Assembly (NCBI GenBank): GCA_964372025.1
Contig: CAYJPF010000098.1
Location: forward strand, 1 to 10,316
Reading direction: 5' to 3'
DNA: 10,316 nucleotides
From: CAYJBP01 sp964372025
GTDB taxonomy: Bacteria; Bacillota; Dehalobacteriia; UBA4068
This document shows positions 6,330-10,316 of this stretch, one piece after another (position 1 is the first letter of the stretch; every line of letters starts with the position of its first letter). The translations under genes and the position numbers were made by a program. The notes below the pieces were generated by a model that was not told the DNA's origin, ran no database searches, and saw nothing but the letters and a program-made list of their open reading frames with translations.

Positions 6330-7084
6330 TCGGCGGCAATTTTGGCCATAATATCCTCGGCGGTTAAAGGATGGGGGTTTTTAATCATATCTACCGCCTT
6401 GCCATCTAAAACATTAATACTAATATCGGCAAATTCGGCCATTTGCGGATCATGGGTTACCATTACAAAAGTGGTATTACTATTCCTAAAAATTTTTAGC
6501 AAAAGCAGCATAATTTCCAGGCTGGTTTTAGAATCCAGATTGCCGGTAGGTTCATCGGCAAAAACAATTTTAGGATCGCTTACCAAAGCACGGGCAATAC
6601 CCACCCTTTGCTGCTGGCCGCCGGACATTTGCATAGGCGTATGATGAGCATGGCTTTTTAAGCCTACCAGCTTAAGCATGTCCAGGGCTTTTTTGCGCCT
6701 TTTAGCCGAAGGCACTCCCCTAAAGGTTAAAGGCAAGGCCACATTTTCCAAAGCTGTATAATAAGGCAAAAGATTAAAAGATTGAAACACAAAGCCGATA
6801 TTTTTTTGTCTAAAATCGATTAATTCGGCCTCGGTCATTTTTTCGATATGTTGGCCGGCGATAATAATTTTGCCACTGCTTACGCTTTCTAAGCCGGCCA
6901 TCATATTAAGCAAAGTAGATTTACCGCTACCGGATCGCCCAACTACACAGGCAAATTGACCTTTATTAATATCCAGGCTAATATCATTTAAAGCCTTAAT
7001 TTTAACTTCGCCAACTTTATAAACCTTTTTAACATTACAAACCCTAATCACTGCTGTAGCATTAGGTTCTATTTTTTCAGACAC
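6317..7084 (-). CDS. ABC transporter ATP-binding protein, MacB/LolD type
   Basis: This 255-residue nucleotide-binding subunit supplies ATP hydrolysis to the exporter encoded downstream. All ABC motifs are present: Walker A GRSGSGKST (49-57), Q-loop Gln101 in FVFQSFNLLP, signature MSGGQQQR (153-160, Met in place of the usual Leu), Walker B IVFADEP (173-179), D-loop NLDS (182-185) and switch His211 in VTHDP. GTGNLD-type sequence EPTGNLDSKT and FQSFNLLP are characteristic of the LolD/MacB/FtsE group. The start is a GTG at 7084, chosen because AAAGGAGG lies 7 nt upstream and the conserved domain begins soon after (IRVCNVKKVY). Length fits the family with a C-terminal extension of about 20 residues. 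It is first in the operon, with the exported protein after 92 bp. A lipid, peptide or drug substrate is possible; none is shown. Confidence 0.95.
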   Translation of the reverse strand: MSEKIEPNATAVIRVCNVKKVYKVGEVKIKALNDISLDINKGQFACVVGRSGSGKSTLLNMMAGLESVSSGKIIIAGQHIEKMTEAELIDFRQKNIGFVFQSFNLLPYYTALENVALPLTFRGVPSAKRRKKALDMLKLVGLKSHAHHTPMQMSGGQQQRVGIARALVSDPKIVFADEPTGNLDSKTSLEIMLLLLKIFRNSNTTFVMVTHDPQMAEFADISINVLDGKAVDMIKNPHPLTAEDIMAKIAAEGGQ

Positions 7085-7114
7085 AATTCAACCTCCTTTA
7101 AAGGGGCAATTACT

Positions 7115-7140
7115 TATAGATAAATATTCATCTACCTATA
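7115..7140. promoter_or_regulatory. 26-bp imperfect dyad upstream of the ABC operon
   Basis: Two 11-bp arms, TATAGATAAAT (7115-7125) and ATCTACCTATA (7130-7140), match as an inverted repeat at 9 of 11 positions around ATTC. The dyad lies 31-56 bp before the GTG start of the ATPase, where an operator or the promoter itself would be expected. I cannot assign a regulator family. No clear -35/-10 pair for the minus strand was found in 7085-7307; TAATAT near 7139-7144 is a possible -10. Confidence 0.35.
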
Positions 7141-7229
7141 TTACTACAAATGTTTACAAAATACCAGAAAAATTTTCTTAATTTTTATTAATTTTATTCT
7201 TAAAATTCAAGCTATTAATCATTGATATC

Positions 7230-7258
7230 TTTACAAAAAGCCAAAATTATGCTATAAT
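7230..7258 (+). promoter_or_regulatory. strong sigma-A-type promoter for the UPF0371 gene and dnaX
   Basis: TTTACA (7230-7235, 5 of 6 consensus bases) and a perfect TATAAT (7253-7258) are separated by 17 bp, with TG at the extended -10 position (TGCTATAAT). The predicted start is near 7265, leaving a leader of about 43 nt before the ATG at 7308. The ribosome binding site GAGGGAGG (7295-7302) is strong. The rest of the 223-bp divergent gap is very AT-rich. Confidence 0.8.
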
Positions 7259-7307
7259 TAGAATTTGTTGCAAAAGCAAATATTTTAAAAGAAAGAGGGA
7301 GGCTATT

Positions 7308-8795
7308 ATGCAAAAAATCGGTTTTGACAGTAATAAGTATATGGAGTTGCAAACTAAATTTATTAGGGAAAGAATTGCTAAATTCGATAATAAGCTATAC
7401 CTGGAATTTGGCGGCAAATTATTTGATGATTTGCATGCAGCGCGGGTTTTACCGGGCTTTGATGCCAATAGCAAGGCTAAATTATTGCAGGAATTAAAAG
7501 ATATAGCCGAAATTATCTTTGTAATTTCCGCCCCGGCTATTGAAACCAGCAAAATCCGTGCCGATATCGGTATTACTTATGATATGGATGTTTTGCGCTT
7601 AATCGATAATTTAAGTGCGATGGGCTTGATGATTAATTCGGTTGTTATTACCCAATTTAGCGGACAACCTTTGGCCGAAACATTTTGCAAAAGATTGCAG
7701 CAACGCAATATCAAAACCTATATGCATAATTTAACCAAGGGCTATCCTACCGATGTAGAAACCATCGTTAGCGAAGAAGGCTATGGCGCCAACCCTTATG
7801 TCGAAACCAGCCGCCCCCTAGTGGTAGTTACCGCCCCCGGCCCCGGCTCGGGCAAAATGGCCACTTGCTTATCGCAGATTTATCATGAGCAAAAGCGTGG
7901 TATAGCAGCAGGCTATGCCAAATTCGAAACTTTTCCGATTTGGAATTTGCCGCTAAAACATCCGGTAAACTTAGCCTATGAGGCCGCTACTGCCGATTTG
8001 CGTGATGTAAATGCCATCGACCCTTATCACTTAGAAGCCTATAATACCACTACTGTTAACTATAATCGTGATATCGAGGTATTCCCGGTATTAAGAGCGG
8101 TTTTGGCCAAAGTGGGTAGCCATTGCGATATTTATCAATCGCCAACCGATATGGGCGTAAATATGGCAGGAAAAGCGATATGTGATGATGAAGTAACCAA
8201 AAGAGCGGCCGAGCAAGAAATTATTCGCCGCTATTATAAAGCCCGTTGCGATGCTCGCCAAGGTTTAGCCGATGATGATATCCCCAGCAGAATCGAAATG
8301 GTAATGCAGCAAGCAGGCATTAGCGCCGAAGATAGGCTGATAGTAAAGCCCGCCCGCGAAAAAAGCGAGGCCTGCCAAGTGCCGGTAATGTCGCTTAGCT
8401 TGCCGGATGGCCAGATTATCCTGGGCAAAGCTTCCAAGCTCTTAACTGCACCGGCTGCGGCTATTATTAATGCTATCAAAACTATGGCCGGCATTGCCGA
8501 TTCTATTCATCTTTTGGCGCCAACCATTATCGGCCCAATTATCGAGATGAAAAAGAATACCCTTAAGGCTCAAAATTCGGCCTTAAATTTAAGCGATACC
8601 TTGCTGGCACTTTCGCTTTGTGCAGCAACCAACTCCAGTGTGGAGCTGGCAATTAGCCAATTAAAAAAATTGCAAGCCACCGAGGCACATAATAGCCATT
8701 TTTTAAATAGTGCCGATGAAGAAACCATGCGCCGCCTAGATATTCACTTTACCACCGACCCCCAATATGATAGTGATAATTTATTCACTAATTAA
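7308..8795 (+). CDS. UPF0371 (DUF1846) family protein
   Basis: This 495-residue soluble protein has the length and motifs I associate with UPF0371/DUF1846, a conserved family of unknown function in Bacillota and some Actinomycetota. Recognisable stretches are IGFDSNKYMELQTKFI at the N-terminus, LYLEFGGKLFDDLHAARVLPGF (about 30-51), and the glycine-rich loop APGPGSGKMATCLSQ (176-190), followed by GYAKFETFPIWNLPLKHPVN and the DVNAIDPYHLEAYN block (233-246). The loop resembles a P-loop but lacks the Ser/Thr after Lys and the exact GxxxxGK spacing, so nucleotide binding is only a possibility. No signal peptide or membrane helix is seen. The ATG has GAGGGAGG 5 nt upstream and a strong promoter. 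dnaX follows after 20 bp, so the two are probably cotranscribed. Biochemical role unknown. Confidence 0.88.
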   Translation: MQKIGFDSNKYMELQTKFIRERIAKFDNKLYLEFGGKLFDDLHAARVLPGFDANSKAKLLQELKDIAEIIFVISAPAIETSKIRADIGITYDMDVLRLIDNLSAMGLMINSVVITQFSGQPLAETFCKRLQQRNIKTYMHNLTKGYPTDVETIVSEEGYGANPYVETSRPLVVVTAPGPGSGKMATCLSQIYHEQKRGIAAGYAKFETFPIWNLPLKHPVNLAYEAATADLRDVNAIDPYHLEAYNTTTVNYNRDIEVFPVLRAVLAKVGSHCDIYQSPTDMGVNMAGKAICDDEVTKRAAEQEIIRRYYKARCDARQGLADDDIPSRIEMVMQQAGISAEDRLIVKPAREKSEACQVPVMSLSLPDGQIILGKASKLLTAPAAAIINAIKTMAGIADSIHLLAPTIIGPIIEMKKNTLKAQNSALNLSDTLLALSLCAATNSSVELAISQLKKLQATEAHNSHFLNSADEETMRRLDIHFTTDPQYDSDNLFTN

Positions 8796-8815
8796 TCGAT
8801 ACAGAAGGTAAAATT

Positions 8816-10316
8816 ATGGCTTATACCGCATTATACCGCCGCCTAAGGCCTAAAACCTTTGGCCAACTTTTAGGGCAAGAGCATATTAGCCGCACCCTAT
8901 GCGCCGCAATTAAGCAGGACAATTTTGTTCATGCCTATTTATTTTGCGGCCCGCGTGGCACCGGCAAAACCTCTTCGGCCAAAATTTTTGCCAGGGCTAT
9001 TAATTGTTTGGATAATCAAGCAGGCGAGCCTTGCGGCCTTTGCACAGCTTGCCTGCGTAATCTGGAAGATAATGCCTTGGATATCATGGAAATCGACGCC
9101 GCTTCTAATCGCGGTATTGACGAAATCCGCGATCTGCGCGAAAGGGTAAAATATGCCCCTGCCCAGGATAAATACAAGGTCTATATTATAGACGAAGTTC
9201 ATATGCTAACTGTTCCCGCTTTTAATGCTTTGCTTAAAACTTTAGAAGAACCGCCGGCACATGTTATCTTTGTGCTGGCCACCACCGAGCCGCATAAAAT
9301 ACCTTTAACCATCCTTTCGCGTTGTCAGCGTTTTGATTTTAGGCGCATTGGCGATCAGGTAATTACTGATTATTTGCAACAAATTGCCGATGATCAAAAT
9401 TATCAAAGCCAGGCCGAGGCCTTGGCCTTAATTGCCCAAAAAGCCGAAGGAGGCCTGCGTGATGCCCTAAGCCTACTAGATCAATGCGCCGCCTTTGCCG
9501 ATGGCCGCATCGATTTAGAAGTGGTTAGCGATGTTTTGGGTATGGCCAAACGGGAATTATTAATATCGGTAACCGCCGCCTTAATTGCTAATGATTTAGA
9601 GCAAATTTTGGCTGCTATCGATAATATTTATAATCAAGGCCTAAATTTGCGTCAATTTGTCCAGGATTTATTGATTTATCAAAGACAAATTCTTTTGCAG
9701 CTTTTAGCAGGCCAAAACCCCAATTTGCCCTTTGCGGTAAACAGTAATCAGCTAATTAGATTATTGCAAACCCTAAGCGAGGCCGATAATCGCTTGCGTA
9801 ATTCGCTGCAACCACGTCTTAGCTTGGAGCTTTCGCTTTTGCAGGCGGCAAATCAGATTAGCCCTGCTCAAAACATTAACCAAGCTCCGGCAAGGCCAAT
9901 GGCAGCGCCTGTAGCCGCGGCAACTACTCAAGCAGCAGCTACAACGGCAAAGCCTGCTCAAGCAATGCCGCCTAAGGTATCCCCTGCCCCGGCTAGGCCT
10001 AAGCCGGCTGCGGCTGCCCAAAATGCCGCCCTACAACCCGAGCCTGATCAAATAATTCCTGCTCGGGAAGCAAATGCTGCAGCAGCTAAGGGCCCGGAGG
10101 CTAAGCCTAATCATCAAATTAACACTGATCAACCGCCGCAAACGGCGGCCATGGCCGAAGATATCCCTGCTAATAACGATGATCAGCCGCAAACACCTTA
10201 TCAAAAAATAATTGCTCTTTGGCCTAAAATCGAGCAGGCTGTTTATAAAGAGCATCCCGGCACGGCCGCCTTTTTGGCCAAGGCGCAGGTTATGGCCTGC
10301 GATCAGCAAAAATTGG
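8816..10316 (+). CDS. dnaX: DNA polymerase III subunit gamma/tau, 3' end outside the window
   Basis: DnaX is the clamp-loader ATPase that loads the beta sliding clamp and, as tau, ties polymerase cores to the helicase. Five hundred codons are present and the frame is open to the window end. Visible: N-terminal MAYTALYRRLRPKTF, Walker A GPRGTGKT (45-52), zinc cysteines C64, C73, C76 and C79, Walker B IIDEVH (124-129), the SRC arginine finger (168-170), and the sensor 2 Arg in GGLRDALSL (R215). A collar domain runs to about 345. An Ala/Pro/Gln-rich linker (about 346-460) leads to the start of a C-terminal domain (PYQKIIALWPKIEQ). AGAAGG sits 7 nt before the ATG. The gene follows the UPF0371 gene by 20 bp with no terminator. 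recR and a YbaB gene often follow dnaX, but lie outside this window. Confidence 0.97.
   Translation, partial: MAYTALYRRLRPKTFGQLLGQEHISRTLCAAIKQDNFVHAYLFCGPRGTGKTSSAKIFARAINCLDNQAGEPCGLCTACLRNLEDNALDIMEIDAASNRGIDEIRDLRERVKYAPAQDKYKVYIIDEVHMLTVPAFNALLKTLEEPPAHVIFVLATTEPHKIPLTILSRCQRFDFRRIGDQVITDYLQQIADDQNYQSQAEALALIAQKAEGGLRDALSLLDQCAAFADGRIDLEVVSDVLGMAKRELLISVTAALIANDLEQILAAIDNIYNQGLNLRQFVQDLLIYQRQILLQLLAGQNPNLPFAVNSNQLIRLLQTLSEADNRLRNSLQPRLSLELSLLQAANQISPAQNINQAPARPMAAPVAAATTQAAATTAKPAQAMPPKVSPAPARPKPAAAAQNAALQPEPDQIIPAREANAAAAKGPEAKPNHQINTDQPPQTAAMAEDIPANNDDQPQTPYQKIIALWPKIEQAVYKEHPGTAAFLAKAQVMACDQQKL

Noticed and set aside
7146..7163. cre-like site TGTAAACATTTGTA on the minus strand
   Set aside because: It matches 12 of 14 loose consensus positions but lacks the central CG, the most conserved part of a catabolite response element.
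9773..10309. Two minus-strand open frames opposite the dnaX linker
   Set aside because: Both are antisense to a firmly identified gene. The Cys/Arg-rich translation comes from the Ala/Pro/Gln codons on the other strand.

Overview
The window looks like chromosomal DNA from a low-to-moderate GC Gram-positive bacterium, most likely Bacillota (Clostridia or a relative). This rests on strong AGGAGG-type ribosome binding sites, AT-rich gaps between genes, the UPF0371 (DUF1846) family, and a MacB-like ABC operon whose exported partner is anchored by one C-terminal membrane helix. The assignment is inferred from gene content only. I see no phage, IS, CRISPR, tRNA or rRNA signature.

Layout: everything left of about 7.1 kb is on the minus strand and everything right of about 7.3 kb is on the plus strand, so 7085-7307 is a divergent promoter region. 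Reading leftward from it is a three-gene ABC export operon: a MacB/LolD-type ATPase (6317-7084, GTG start), a large exported multidomain protein with acidic linkers and a C-terminal anchor (4365-6224), and an FtsX/MacB-type permease (3058-4368) that overlaps the exported protein gene by ATGA. Further left are two related MATE-family efflux transporters (1555-2883 and 97-1398). The second has its own good promoter, placed at the stop codon of the first and overlaid by a 19-bp palindrome that looks like a MarR-type operator. A structured 5' leader with a possible short leader ORF follows.

Reading rightward is a UPF0371 protein (7308-8795) with a strong promoter. After 20 bp comes dnaX (8816 to beyond the window end), the DNA polymerase III tau/gamma subunit, complete through its ATPase and collar domains and cut by the window edge near the start of its C-terminal domain.

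The left two thirds is therefore a cell-envelope export cluster (one ABC exporter and two drug/metabolite antiporters), and the right third is housekeeping. The least ordinary items are the ABC operon with a CARDB/COG1361-like protein where a HlyD-type adaptor would be expected, a four-tract G-quadruplex motif plus U-run at the end of the ATPase gene, a decayed 13-bp tandem repeat upstream of a MATE gene, and the regulatory architecture of the second MATE gene. I see no clearly new defence or mobile system.
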